A stretch of DNA of 64,000 nt from Bacillus sp. FSL K6-3431 (GCF_038002605.1 NZ_JBBOCT010000001.1:2356001-2420000), one strand, 5' to 3'. Shown: positions 42,045 through 51,958, counted from the stretch's first letter. The notes: generated from the sequence alone by a model not told the origin. A program made the numbers and translations.

Positions 42045-43013
42045 TTAAAACAATGAATTTTCTGGCGAAACTTTTTTAACAATCCAGTTTGCTGTAATAA
42101 CAATAAAGAATCCAAAGATAGATTGATATAAACTTACAGCACTTCCCAATGAAAAGTTAAAATTCGTCATCAATGTTCGGAACACGTAAGTTTCAATAAT
42201 ATCTGTAGTTGGATAGAGCATTGTATTATTAGCACCAACTAAGTTATAAAACAAACCAAAGTTCCCTTTTAAAACTCCACCTAAAGAGAATAGTAGTAAA
42301 ATGATAAAGGTGGGCTTAAGCCAAGGAATAACGATGTATCTAATACGTTGGAAAGCATTAGCCCCATCAATTTCAGCTGCTTCTATGATAGATTTGTCAA
42401 GACCCATGATGGCTGCAAAATAGATGATCGATCCATAACCTGTCGATTGCCAAAGAAAAGCAATAACAATAATATAAGGCCAAATTGCTGGATTTGAATA
42501 CGTCTGTACTGGGTCTAGTCCAACCATTTTCAAAAATGAATTAAGTACGCCATAATCGTAACTAAGTATGTTATAGGCTAAAAGTCCAACTAAAACTGCG
42601 GAAATAAAATGTGGTAGAAACATAATTGTTTGTGAGATTTTTTTAAACCATTTATTTGTCAGCTCATTAAGCATAATGGCTACACCAATTTGTAGTATAT
42701 TACCGAGCACGATGAAAGCGAGATTATAAGCAATCGTATTAAAGGTTAACTTCCATAGATCGCCGGTCATCACTAAAAAGCGAAAATTATCAAACCCCAC
42801 GAAAGCGCTATCAAATATACCACGTGCGTAATCATAGTTTACAAATGCAAGATATAACCCCGGCATCGGTAGATATGCAAATACAGCAAAAAATATAATT
42901 GCGGGTAAACACATTAGAAGAAGGGATCGGTTCCTCCACATTCTCTTTAATACAGTATCCTTTACTTTTTTTTGAATGATAGGTGCTTCCAATTGTACAG
43001 TCACATTTTTCAT
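42045..43013 (-). CDS. ABC permease, LplB type
   Basis: 322 residues, six predicted helices, typical N-terminal YLPMPGLYLAFVNYDYARG and EAA loop EAAEIDGANAFQRIRYIVIP. It is the first gene of the importer operon, behind a strong promoter with two LacI-type operators. ATG start with GGAGGG upstream. Confidence 0.93.
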   Translation of the reverse strand: MKNVTVQLEAPIIQKKVKDTVLKRMWRNRSLLLMCLPAIIFFAVFAYLPMPGLYLAFVNYDYARGIFDSAFVGFDNFRFLVMTGDLWKLTFNTIAYNLAFIVLGNILQIGVAIMLNELTNKWFKKISQTIMFLPHFISAVLVGLLAYNILSYDYGVLNSFLKMVGLDPVQTYSNPAIWPYIIVIAFLWQSTGYGSIIYFAAIMGLDKSIIEAAEIDGANAFQRIRYIVIPWLKPTFIILLLFSLGGVLKGNFGLFYNLVGANNTMLYPTTDIIETYVFRTLMTNFNFSLGSAVSLYQSIFGFFIVITANWIVKKVSPENSLF

Positions 43014-43184
43014 TTAAATCCCTCCAAAATACCTGTCTATGAATATCTCTATTTATTCATAGCTTTCATTATAATTAAACGCTAGAATTGTCGATTGAAG
43101 AAATATTTATCACATTATTCATCAATCTCTTTCAGAGACTAGCACTTAGTTCACCACACCTCCTGAACTGATTACTTCAAAAAT

Positions 43185-43198
43185 TGCAACCGGTGTCA
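43185..43198 (-). promoter_or_regulatory. LacI-type operator TGCAACCGGTGTCA (auxiliary)
   Basis: Identical to the operator at 32718-32731. It lies about 117 bp from the main operator at 43302-43315, inside the leader of the importer operon, at a spacing that would allow repression by DNA looping. Confidence 0.7.
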
Positions 43199-43301
43199 TT
43201 TTATTCAAAGGAATGATTGTTAAACAATCGTTTATTTCCATGCAACAAATTTCAACATGAAGAAGCAAATAATATTAATGGATGAAATGTAATGCGTAAG
43301 C

Positions 43302-43348
43302 TGAAACCGGTTGCAATTAAATATAATGCTATTTCCCTCCTTTGTCAA
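43302..43348 (-). promoter_or_regulatory. Sigma-A promoter with LacI-type operator for the ABC importer
   Basis: Minus strand -35 TTGACA (43343-43348), 17-bp spacer, -10 TATATT (43320-43325). The operator TGAAACCGGTTGCA (43302-43315) covers the expected start. The whole block is nearly duplicated at 47369-47414. Confidence 0.85.
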
Positions 43349-43506
43349 CCATTTGTTTGAAGATTCTATCAATCAATAAATTCCGACATTTAAAAATATT
43401 AAAAATGTATTTTCCCTTTTTCACGATTATTTGCCCATTAGCAAAATATTAATTTCCTCCTGTCAAGTTAGATTCTACCGTTCGCAAAATGATAGTTTGC
43501 TAGCGT

Positions 43507-44215
43507 ATTCATATATCTATCACATTATCACCTGGCTCTTTAACTCCCTTCCCGTTTATTTTCAAATTGATGAAGGTAATATTTCCAACTTTTTTTGATT
43601 ATAACCGTGAATACGCAATGGATTTTCTAGTGTACCGTTGTATTCAATATTTTCAAAATGAATATTTTCTACTAACTTCCCTGGTCCCGGACTGTACTTT
43701 TTATTATAGACAACTCGAACATCAATTACCTGTCATTGTTCAAATTGCTCCACTCTAATCCCGTAATAATGAACATTTCTTACCGTATTATTGTCGCTTG
43801 CATTAATAGATATCGCACCCCAATAAGTCTCTTGAGGTTCATGATGTTCTAAAATATCAATAATCTCAAATTTAATATGTTCAATTATGTCTCCAATATT
43901 GTATTATGATAGACCATGTAACCCCATATTAAGAGCATGGGCAACATCAGCCCACAATGTTGAGTTTTGTACATTAATATCACAGGTATCTACCTAGATA
44001 ATCCCAACGACTTCTGTAGATGGCAATACAGTCATCTGAAGTTTCGTAAGAAGATATCATCAATAAGAATCTAGTGCAGCTTTTAATGTATCAACCGTCG
44101 CATCAATTTCTTTTTGACTAAAGTCGCTTTCAAGGACTTTTTTTGAAGCTTAAATCACTGCTTTTAAATTGTAAGATAGATTCTTTGGTCTACTCCATTT
44201 CACCCCAGCAAATCC
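43507..44215 (-). pseudogene. Decayed FIVAR and GH28-like beta-helix enzyme gene
   Basis: On the minus strand, broken frames give a recognisable protein. A FIVAR-like piece (KKVLESDFSQKEIDATVDTL, 44065-44160) comes first. Then GH28-type beta-helix pieces follow: SDDCIAIYRSRWDYLG (44039-43990), NSTLWADVAHALNMGLHG, YWGAISINASDNNTVRNV, VRVVYNKKYSPGPGK, and finally VGNITFINLKINGKGVKEPG. Stops and at least three frame changes separate them, and the part between FIVAR and helix is deleted. The intact ancestor was probably a secreted pectin- or galactan-active glycosidase. Confidence 0.75.
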
Positions 44216-44592
44216 TAATTCCGATTTTCAAGTCAACGATAAAGCACAACTAAAAACGTTAGTGGAAACAGCAGGGCAAAGATTCTTTTTACTTGTCCTC
44301 AATCAGAAGAGCACTCAGTGGAAACCTGGGCTCTCACAAGGGCGACACTTTCATCATTTACATATGGATAATAGTTTCATTCTCAATACCTTAATAAAGT
44401 GATAGCTTTCCTATTAATTCTTCTTGTACAAATCCCTATAATTGGTTCATCTGTTCACTCATTGGGTATAATTCAAAGTATTGTAAAGAACTTGAATGCT
44501 TCATATAAAGTACTTTTGATGAAAAATGCTATACTAGAATCTAAATAATTCTCGTGTCTATCACCATGTGGAAAGTTAGAGGAGTTTACATC
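44216..44592. other. Intergenic, no recognisable gene
   Basis: A plus-strand open stretch ends at about 44400 (KTLVETAGQRFFLLVLNQKS in the middle), but it has no start signal and no resemblance I know. I treat the region as decayed DNA plus the promoter area of the exporter gene. AGAGGAG ahead of 44593 is that gene's ribosome-binding site. Confidence 0.4.
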
Positions 44593-45753
44593 ATGAAAAA
44601 TCAAAAAGGTGTATTAGCTATTCTGTTAATGAATTTATTTATTGCTTTTTTAGGCATAGGGTTGGTTATTCCCGTACTGCCAACAATTATGAATGAGTTA
44701 GAGATCAGCGGTTCAGTTGTAGGGTATATGGTAGCGGCATTTGCGTTTACCCAGCTCCTCATCTCGCCAATTTCCGGGCGATGGGTCGATAAATACGGGA
44801 GAAAAATTATAATAGTTGTGGGATTGTTCATATTTGGATTTTCTGAGTTTTTATTCGGAATCGGAAAGTCGATAGAAGTCCTCTTTATCTCACGCATGCT
44901 TGGTGGAGTAAGTGCAGCGTTCATCATGCCCGCTGTAACAGCCTTTATAGCAGATATTACAACGACCACAAGCCGTTCAAAAGCACTCGGCTATATGTCA
45001 GCTGCGATAAGCACAGGATTTATCATTGGACCTGGGCTTGGCGGATTTTTAGCTGAAATCGGCACGCGTTTACCCTTTTACTTTGCAGGCGTCCTTGGCG
45101 CAGTTGCTGCTATCCTTTCCATTTTTCTATTGAAAGAGCCTGAAAGAGAAGCTGAAGAAGCTACGTCAAGACAAAAGACAGGGTTAGGGCGTATTTTCGT
45201 TCCGATGTATTTCATAGCGTTCATTATAATCTTCGTATTGTCGTTTGGTCTTGCCTCCTTCGAATCATTATTTAGTCTATTCGTCGACCATAAATTTGGC
45301 TTTACGCCAAAAGATATAGCCATCGTCATTACAGGTAGTGGGATTGTTGGAGCTATTGCACAGGTCTTGTTGTTTGATCGAATTGTAAAATATATAGGTG
45401 AAATTAATCTTATCCGCTACAGTTTAGGTATTTCAACCATTCTTGTACTTTTGATGACATATGTGAGTTCATATTTCTCTATTTTATTGACGACATTCGT
45501 TCTATTCGTTGGATTTGATTTAATACGTCCGGCCGTTACTTCATACTTATCAAAAATTGCAGGCAATGAACAAGGATTTGTCGGTGGTATGAACTCCACT
45601 TTTACAAGTATAGGCAATATTTTCGGTCCGATCATCGGGGGCGTGCTATTTGACATTAACCTGAACTTCCCTTATTATTTTGCCTTTATCGTCTTGTTAC
45701 TTGGTACCATTATTGCTCTTTTTTGGAAGCTACCGAAACATATAACGCTATGA
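44593..45753 (+). CDS. MFS multidrug exporter, Bmr/NorA-like
   Basis: 386 residues with 12 predicted membrane helices. Motif A (GRWVDKYGRK), motif C (GFIIGPGLGGFLAE) and the N-terminal FLGIGLVIPVLPTIM closely resemble NorA and Bmr, proton-driven drug exporters. The ATG at 44593 has AGAGGAG upstream; an earlier in-frame ATG lacks a site. It is the only plus-strand gene in this part and is flanked by pseudogene and terminator, so it is probably unrelated to the sugar locus. A sugar-efflux role cannot be excluded. Confidence 0.92.
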   Translation: MKNQKGVLAILLMNLFIAFLGIGLVIPVLPTIMNELEISGSVVGYMVAAFAFTQLLISPISGRWVDKYGRKIIIVVGLFIFGFSEFLFGIGKSIEVLFISRMLGGVSAAFIMPAVTAFIADITTTTSRSKALGYMSAAISTGFIIGPGLGGFLAEIGTRLPFYFAGVLGAVAAILSIFLLKEPEREAEEATSRQKTGLGRIFVPMYFIAFIIIFVLSFGLASFESLFSLFVDHKFGFTPKDIAIVITGSGIVGAIAQVLLFDRIVKYIGEINLIRYSLGISTILVLLMTYVSSYFSILLTTFVLFVGFDLIRPAVTSYLSKIAGNEQGFVGGMNSTFTSIGNIFGPIIGGVLFDINLNFPYYFAFIVLLLGTIIALFWKLPKHITL

Positions 45754-45808
45754 TTTTCTTGAGGTGGGCATTTATAGTAACTCTTTGTACGTAAGATTAA
45801 TATCCGTT

Positions 45809-45848
45809 CAAAAAGCACACGCCTTTTTACATAAGCGTATGCTTTTTG
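45809..45848. terminator. Terminator after the MFS exporter
   Basis: CAAAAAGCACACGC pairs with GCGTATGCTTTTTG (one mismatch); A/T tracts on each side. Confidence 0.8.
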
Positions 45849-45942
45849 AAAATAACGGCAAACTATACCTAGAAATTACTCCACTATTCCGATAATACTT
45901 AGAATGTATTGCTTTTCATTTTATCATACCCGACTTCTCTCA

Positions 45943-47238
45943 TCATTTCATTGCCTTTTCTTCCTCAATACGAACTAATTCTGCTTCATGTTTTTCCCGC
46001 AAAATTGTATTTAAATCAAGCTGATCTTCGTTCACGAGTTCAAATAATGCTCCATCAATGGCACCCATAGCTCCATTATCATATTCTGAAAAGTTTTCAG
46101 GTGGATTAGCTACAGGAAGAGAATAGAGTGCCTCCATATTCCGGTTCTTCCAAATGTCCCCTTCCATTTCCAATGCTTTTTCTTTTGCACGATCATCTTC
46201 ATATAAATGCGGAAATGGAACAGAAAGTGGGCCTTTCGTAAAGGTATTGTTCAATATCTGTTCATCAGTAAACCAAAAGTCAAATACTCGCATCACTTCT
46301 TCCTTGTATTCACTTGTGGAACTTACTCCCATTGCCCATCCTCTGGAAGGGACGCCATTTTCTGGTTCAGGATATGTTGCGATATCCCAGTTTATATTTG
46401 CGTCTTCATTTGGTTTACTGAAAAATTGTGCAACCATAGCCAATTTTCCTTGCTCAAACAATTCAGTCCAGCCTCCCTCTTCCCAGTGCTCCGGAATATA
46501 AGGATTTCCATGAATGGAATAGGCCTTTTTATATAAATCGAAGTATTCTCTTATTTGTTCATTATCTGTCCATACTGGTTCATCTGTCTCTGGGTCAACA
46601 AAGTTTTTTACTGTCCAAAATATGGGAGCTTCATGTTTGGGCATATATAAACCCTGATACTCAGTACCATCTCGTTCACCAGTCACTTTTTCTGCCAAGT
46701 CAATAACTTGCTCCCAATTCATCCCATCATCGGGATAGTCAACACCAAATTTATCAAAAATATCCTTATTATACAAGAGCGCAAAACGGCTAGTCATCAC
46801 GGGTAGAGTCCATAACTCCCCATTAGAGGCCGATGTCCATTCAGCCAGATGGTTTGGGTCAAACCGTGAAATATCAAAGTTGGATTTATCAATTAGTTCT
46901 GTCATATCATAAGTCAATTCGTACTCTGCTGCTTCCTTAAGACCTCCCTTATTCCAAAACCACAAAATATCAGGACTGTTCCCTGCTGCGATCAATTCTT
47001 CATAGCTACCTTCTACATTTTCAAATGTAATATGAGGAAATTCTTCTTCTGCTGGTTTAATAAACGCATCGATAAAGGCTTGGTCTTTACCAAAATGTAC
47101 TTTTAACGTTATCGGCTCCAAATCTCCATTATCTGGGGAATCAGTTTTCGTTTTAGACGTACATCCTGAAACAATAACCACAGCACAAAGTATCATGCAC
47201 ATAAATAGAGAATAGCGCATACCAAAAAAGTATTTCAT
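45943..47238 (-). CDS. Orphan extracellular sugar-binding lipoprotein
   Basis: 431 residues. Signal peptide with lipobox VIVSGC (Cys26), then a family 1 solute-binding protein (LKVHFGKDQAFIDAFI; LPVMTSRFALLYNKDIFDKF). No permease genes adjoin it: upstream lie only remnants and a GH43 gene. It has its own promoter and two LacI-type operators nearly identical to those of the ABC importer at 42-43 kb, so it may feed that importer or be a relic of a lost one. Confidence 0.9.
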   Translation of the reverse strand: MKYFFGMRYSLFMCMILCAVVIVSGCTSKTKTDSPDNGDLEPITLKVHFGKDQAFIDAFIKPAEEEFPHITFENVEGSYEELIAAGNSPDILWFWNKGGLKEAAEYELTYDMTELIDKSNFDISRFDPNHLAEWTSASNGELWTLPVMTSRFALLYNKDIFDKFGVDYPDDGMNWEQVIDLAEKVTGERDGTEYQGLYMPKHEAPIFWTVKNFVDPETDEPVWTDNEQIREYFDLYKKAYSIHGNPYIPEHWEEGGWTELFEQGKLAMVAQFFSKPNEDANINWDIATYPEPENGVPSRGWAMGVSSTSEYKEEVMRVFDFWFTDEQILNNTFTKGPLSVPFPHLYEDDRAKEKALEMEGDIWKNRNMEALYSLPVANPPENFSEYDNGAMGAIDGALFELVNEDQLDLNTILREKHEAELVRIEEEKAMK

Positions 47239-47320
47239 TAATTACATACCCCCATCTTAGAATCTAATCAATACCATTTTCTAATCCATGTCTTCTAATT
47301 GTTCTCTTAACTCCCATTTT

Positions 47321-47414
47321 TGAAATCGGTTTCAAAAATAGCATCACCTCCAAAAATATATTCTTACTTGAAACCGGTTGCAATAAATATAATGCTAATT
47401 TTTTTCGATGTCAA
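47321..47414 (-). promoter_or_regulatory. Promoter with two LacI-type operators for the orphan binding protein
   Basis: -35 TTGACA (47409-47414), 17-bp spacer, -10 TATATT (47386-47391). Operators TGAAACCGGTTGCA (47369-47382, over the start site) and TGAAATCGGTTTCA (47321-47334). The stretch matches 43302-43348 closely, including flanking GAAGATTCTAT, so one is probably a duplicate of the other. Confidence 0.85.
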
Positions 47415-47640
47415 CCAGTTATTGGAAGATTCTATTAATCAGTATTAATGAACTAGCCGGAAAGTTGTCAACTAATAAAGTCAAAGGAGCTACTACGTGC
47501 TGCCTTTTTTCTAAATTATGAGTATGCTTGCACCTTCGATTTAAAATCATTTCTTCCTCGCCATAAGACGTGATTTGAACCAAGGGGAGCGTTAGATCAT
47601 TCTACGTAACTTAGCTTATACCTATCCCCTACAAACTTTC

Positions 47641-47879
47641 ATTCAATTTGAAAAACTAATTGAATTTCACTACTTTTTTTCGTCCCAATCAACGCAAAAT
47701 CGAGTGATATTCGAGTGGGCTAAGGTCAAGACTATGAATAATTTAGGATGAAGGCGATTTATTAGCCAAAGCCAATGTATCTCCCAAACATACTCTTGTG
47801 CAGAAAAGTCAAAATTGAGTTTGTTATTCTCATCCGTCAATATTTTCTCATTCAAATTCATCATCAAAATTCCCCTCAA
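47641..47879 (-). pseudogene. C-terminal remnant of a lost enzyme gene
   Basis: An open stretch begins near 47879 (NLNEKILTDENNKLNFDFSA). After one frame change it can be read on as SEIQLVFQIE and a stop. That ending is similar to [10 protein letters not shown], the end of the heparinase-like protein at 30762. It may be the tail of a second heparinase-like gene, but the evidence is thin. 47415-47640 holds nothing I recognise. Confidence 0.35.
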
Positions 47880-47929
47880 TGACTTTCAAACGAAAAAAGG
47901 AAAATAGTACACTATTTTTAGTCCTCAAA

Positions 47930-47971
47930 AAAACGCCAGAACTATTGAACTCACAATAATTCTGGCGTTTT
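47930..47971. terminator. Terminator hairpin between GH43 gene and remnant
   Basis: AAAACGCCAGAA pairs with TTCTGGCGTTTT; the inner ATTG/CAAT extends the stem. It lies 120 bases past the GH43 stop on the minus strand. Confidence 0.75.
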
Positions 47972-48087
47972 GTAGTGTCAAACTTGAGATGTATACTCAA
48001 CCTTTAATCAGATAAAAATTTTATCAACCTCGAATTCCCTACACTTTTTTTCGAATTCATTGGCTGTATTATTCTATTGCTCTTACT

Positions 48088-49050
48088 TTAATCAGGTAAC
48101 CTCTCTCCTGAGGGTACTTGAATGGGTACTGAAGTCGATAACGGAACCGCAAAGTCAGGCGTACCATCCACTTTCCATCCGAATTTTTGAATGCGAGTAC
48201 TGCGCTTTTTGCTACCACCTTCCGATTCAGGAATGGCATGATAAACGATCCAATCCTCCGTCCCATCAGGGGATTGGGAAAAACCATTGTGACCCGGAGC
48301 GAACACCTCGTTATCCTCTGATTTTTTGAAAACAGGATTCGGCGATTTACTCCAGGACTGAGCATTTAATAGATCGGTCCCAGCACTAGCAGTTAACATG
48401 CCAAGTGAGTAGTCATCCGACCAGGTAGCGCTTGCCGAATATACTAAGAAAAGCTTGTCATTTCTTTTCAACATGACCGGGCCTTCATTTACAGCCAACC
48501 CTCCCTGCACTTCCCATTCGTATTCCGGTTTCGATATCATTACATTTGGACCAATCAAAGTCCAAGGATTAGACATTTCCGCAATATAGAGAGCAGAACC
48601 ATAGGCTGGGAAATTTCCATAACCCGCATAAACAAAGTACCACTGACCATTTTGCTCAAAGACTGTTCCATCTAATCCAGGTTGTTCTGTATTTACATAC
48701 CCCCGCTCAATCCATTCACCTTCAAAAGGATCTTGTGAGGAATTTTCCAATACGAATATTTTCCGTGCCATGTCACCGCCTTTTCCATCGTTTGCAGTGA
48801 AATACACATACCACTTTCCATTAACTTTATGAATTTCTGGAGCCCAAAGGTAGTGGCTATTTATCCCTTCCTCAGGTGGAGTCCAGATTGTCTTACACTC
48901 CCCATTGGCAATACCACTCAATGTAGGAGACTTCCATAAGTCAAGATGTGTTCTCCTAGTAGCCATAAAATAATACATATCATCATCTTTATAAACCCAC
49001 GGATCCGCTCCTGGATCCATTAATGGATTTTGAAAAGTATTTTTAGTCAT
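48088..49050 (-). CDS. Intracellular GH43 arabinosidase-like enzyme
   Basis: 320 residues, a single GH43 five-bladed propeller with no signal peptide. Catalytic residues are visible: Asp in DPGADPWVYK, Asp in QPGLDGTVF and Glu in AVNEGPVML. WAPEIHKVNGKWYVYFTA is the usual second blade. Such short cytoplasmic GH43 enzymes remove alpha-L-arabinofuranose or beta-xylose from oligosaccharides (GH43_26-like). It looks intact although both flanks are decayed. Confidence 0.88.
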   Translation of the reverse strand: MTKNTFQNPLMDPGADPWVYKDDDMYYFMATRRTHLDLWKSPTLSGIANGECKTIWTPPEEGINSHYLWAPEIHKVNGKWYVYFTANDGKGGDMARKIFVLENSSQDPFEGEWIERGYVNTEQPGLDGTVFEQNGQWYFVYAGYGNFPAYGSALYIAEMSNPWTLIGPNVMISKPEYEWEVQGGLAVNEGPVMLKRNDKLFLVYSASATWSDDYSLGMLTASAGTDLLNAQSWSKSPNPVFKKSEDNEVFAPGHNGFSQSPDGTEDWIVYHAIPESEGGSKKRSTRIQKFGWKVDGTPDFAVPLSTSVPIQVPSGERLPD

Positions 49051-49163
49051 TTATAATACCTTCTTTCCTTCAAAATTGTTGTATATAAGATTTTAAAAAA
49101 TGTTTAATTGTTAGATTTCATGTTGGCATTATTCAAAAGATTATTATATAAACTTAAAAATAT

Positions 49164-50396
49164 TTACCCTTTAACGGATCCAATCATTACACCTTTGACA
49201 AATTGCTTTTGAACAAAAGGATACATAACTAGAACAGGTATACTAGCTACGATAATCAAAGCATACTTAATACTTTCACCCAGCAACATCTTTTCGTCTA
49301 ATCCAAATTCACTGCCGACATCCTCTGTAATACTCACCTGACTTACGAGAAGAATTTCTCTTAGTATGCCTTTGCCGGTGCTCCAATCGGATGCAACATA
49401 ATTTGCTTTCTTCCAATCTCCTTCAGGTTCAGTCAAGGTATATTGATAATTTTGCCAACCATGTTATGCTGTCGGTAAAATCACATTATAATCCAGAAGC
49501 ATTTGTTCTAAGTTACGTGCAATCAATTTTCCGGGATACTTTGTGCTGTTATCGAATTTGTTATAATGATCAGCTTGTGCTATCCTAGTCTCATAGAGTC
49601 CGGTTCTTGGTGCCATATTGTTACCCATATAGAGTAAATAATACTGTCCATTTTGATAATACAATACTGGCCCTTCAAAATTGAACTTATCAAAGCTTGC
49701 CCAGTGCCCTTTCTGGGTATGAATCAATTCTTTTCCAAGACTTCGACCAGGATTACCTCTTTCATTAAAAAAAGATTCAACCTTCCACATCCAAGCACTC
49801 GCATCAAAGGATCTTTCTGCCCCGGTATTTGGATCTGCCTCAAATGGATTTACTTTCCGTAAATAGAGCAATTCCCCAGCCGGAGCAACAAAAAACTGTA
49901 CATCGATCCCCATATCGTATTTCTCTTCCAAAAAGCTATGCCTAAAATCAGGCGTAGTTTGCATCGTACTAGGATCTCCATGAATAAGGTTGACCCCATT
50001 AAAACCGTAAAACATTAAGCCATTATGAAATAACAAATCTGATGCCCATTCGGTGTAATCATTTTCAGCATATGGGGGAAGCGTACTTGGGTCGCTTGAA
50101 ATAAATTCATAGGGACTTTCCCAATGAATCATATCTTTGGATCAATATACATTTCCCAACGCCCCTGTTCCCATTAAATAATAATAACCATTATATTTCT
50201 CAATTGTTCCGTCATAAACCTTTACTTTTTCTCCCTTGTTGGGACCTAAATCAACTACGAACTTATTGTTAAGTTTTTTAGATTGCTCTTTACCATACAC
50301 AGTTTGCGGGATAATCATGATGCTTAGGATCGTTATCAAGCCAATTGATCCGATAAAGAACCGATAAAAAATCCTATTTTTCATCAAAGTTCCCAT
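49164..50396 (-). pseudogene. Broken secreted GH43-like gene fused to the tail of an ABC permease
   Basis: One minus-strand frame runs through the whole region with two stops. Residues from 50396: signal peptide, then VKVYDGTIEKYNGYYYLMGT; TGA at 50142-50144 (GNVY-stop-SKDMIHW); GH43-like body to VILPTA; TAA at 49464-49466; then HGWQNYQYTLTEPEGDWKK. From about 49370 the frame becomes permease, ILREILL to FVQKQFVKGVMIGSVKG, like the end of the LplC-type permease at 55432. A deletion removed the enzyme's C-terminus and most of the permease. Short stop-free parts at 49464-50132 and 50142-50396 are pieces of this one gene. Confidence 0.8.
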
Positions 50397-50511
50397 TCAC
50401 CTACCCCTTTTTTTGGATATTGAACATATTAAAGTCAGTAGTTTGCAATCACCTCCTTTAATTCCTCATTTAGACTTCGAATTCACGCCTTAACATAAAA
50501 CGTTAATCAAT

Positions 50512-51933
50512 CTACCTTTGCTCAATCCGAAACAGATAATCTACATCTTCCTCTTGTAATGGCACTGTATAAATCCTACAGTCACGGAATATCCCTTTAA
50601 ACACTGCTTTACCGTCTGATTCACCAAAGGCATCCACACCAAATCGGGCCCCAAGACCACCTGGATCGGAGTGACGTTCGATGAACGGAGAATAAGAGGA
50701 TTTTGTCTCTGTCAATTTTCCATCCAAGTACACTTTATAAATACCCTCATTGAATACGGCTGTTACGTTATGCCATTTATTTGTTTCTATCGATCCTGCG
50801 GAAACAGTTACTAGTTTCCCTTTATTTCGGATAGCTGCTTCTAATTTTCCATCTTTGATTCGGATACCTAGACCGCTATCATTTCCCCCCTCATCATATA
50901 AAACTTGGATTCCATCTGTACGATTAGCTTTAAACCACATAGATACCGAGCGCATATTAAACTCATTATGCATAAAGCCACTACTTGAATTGGAAGCCAA
51001 GGAAACGTAACTATGGAATGTGGTCGGGTAGTTTGCCTCCAAAGAAAACTTGTTTATTAACTGAAATAGCTCATCTTCCCCTAAAGGGAATACCGTTGCA
51101 TGACGAATTTGATGTGGGAAACGATACTGTTCACTATCGAGCTCATCAGACCAATCTACAAGATTGGTAGATTCCTTTATTCCAAACCTTCCATATTTCC
51201 AATAATCGTAGATAAGATACCACTTTTGCTGATTCTGAATCTTTAATATTTCAGGTCCTTCCGTATAATCCGGAGTAATAAAATCACTAATCACCTCATA
51301 TGGACCGCTTAAATTGGATGATACAGCAAGCTTATTAGCAATTGGCTGAGAATGTTTTTTGGGTTCATAGACGGCGCTTTCGTCTTTTACAAACATATAA
51401 TTTGTTCCATTCCATTGTTCGATACTGGCATCAATGGTTTGAAAACCAGGATCAAAAAATAACTTTGTTTCAGAAAAGATATCCCAGTTCGCTGTACGAC
51501 AGAAATAATGTTTATTATGACTTATATCATCTCCGACACTGGACGCCCAATAGAGAATATAATTTTCTATTTCTGGGTCATAACTAAATTCCGGTGCCCA
51601 TGAATTTTGAACCTGATTATAGTTAGCCATAACCTCTATCGCCTTTTCATCTTCCCATGTTATTAAGTCTTTTGACTTAGCATATCCTAAAAATTTCCCT
51701 TTTGGACGAATGGTAAAGACCATATGCCAGAATCCATCTTTTCCTTTGTTAATAAAAGGGTCACGTAATATTCCTTCTCCAATAGACGGTGACCAAACAG
51801 CATTATTTTGATTAAGATCATACCAATGTAACCCATCACGGCTATATGCATAATGAAGTTTCTCATTTTTATTCGTTTGCATAGGTCCAGATCTAAAATA
51901 GCCAATTAAATATGCTGGTGTTTCTTTAGACAT
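50512..51933 (-). CDS. GH43-like hydrolase with C-terminal LamG domain
   Basis: 473 residues, no signal peptide. N-terminal propeller (about 1-300) with GEGILRDPFINKGKDGFWHM, SWAPEFSYDPEIENYILYWA and YTEGPEILKI, which supply Asp, Asp and Glu of GH43/GH117-like enzymes. The C-terminal 170 residues (MRSVSMWFKANRTDGIQVLY; WHNVTAVFNEGIYKVYLDGK) form a LamG/concanavalin-type sandwich. The substrate is unknown. The gene follows the sulfatase by 25 bases, so the two are probably co-expressed. Confidence 0.82.
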   Translation of the reverse strand: MSKETPAYLIGYFRSGPMQTNKNEKLHYAYSRDGLHWYDLNQNNAVWSPSIGEGILRDPFINKGKDGFWHMVFTIRPKGKFLGYAKSKDLITWEDEKAIEVMANYNQVQNSWAPEFSYDPEIENYILYWASSVGDDISHNKHYFCRTANWDIFSETKLFFDPGFQTIDASIEQWNGTNYMFVKDESAVYEPKKHSQPIANKLAVSSNLSGPYEVISDFITPDYTEGPEILKIQNQQKWYLIYDYWKYGRFGIKESTNLVDWSDELDSEQYRFPHQIRHATVFPLGEDELFQLINKFSLEANYPTTFHSYVSLASNSSSGFMHNEFNMRSVSMWFKANRTDGIQVLYDEGGNDSGLGIRIKDGKLEAAIRNKGKLVTVSAGSIETNKWHNVTAVFNEGIYKVYLDGKLTETKSSYSPFIERHSDPGGLGARFGVDAFGESDGKAVFKGIFRDCRIYTVPLQEEDVDYLFRIEQR

Positions 51934-51958
51934 AGTTTAATTCTCCTTTTTGTATGAC

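Noticed and set aside
44222..44400. Plus-strand frame upstream of the MFS gene
   Set aside because: No start signal, no recognisable family, and it lies in a zone of decay.
49464..50396. Two separate small GH43-like genes
   Set aside because: They are in the same frame, separated by one TGA codon; the first has a signal peptide and the second continues the same domain, so they are one broken gene.
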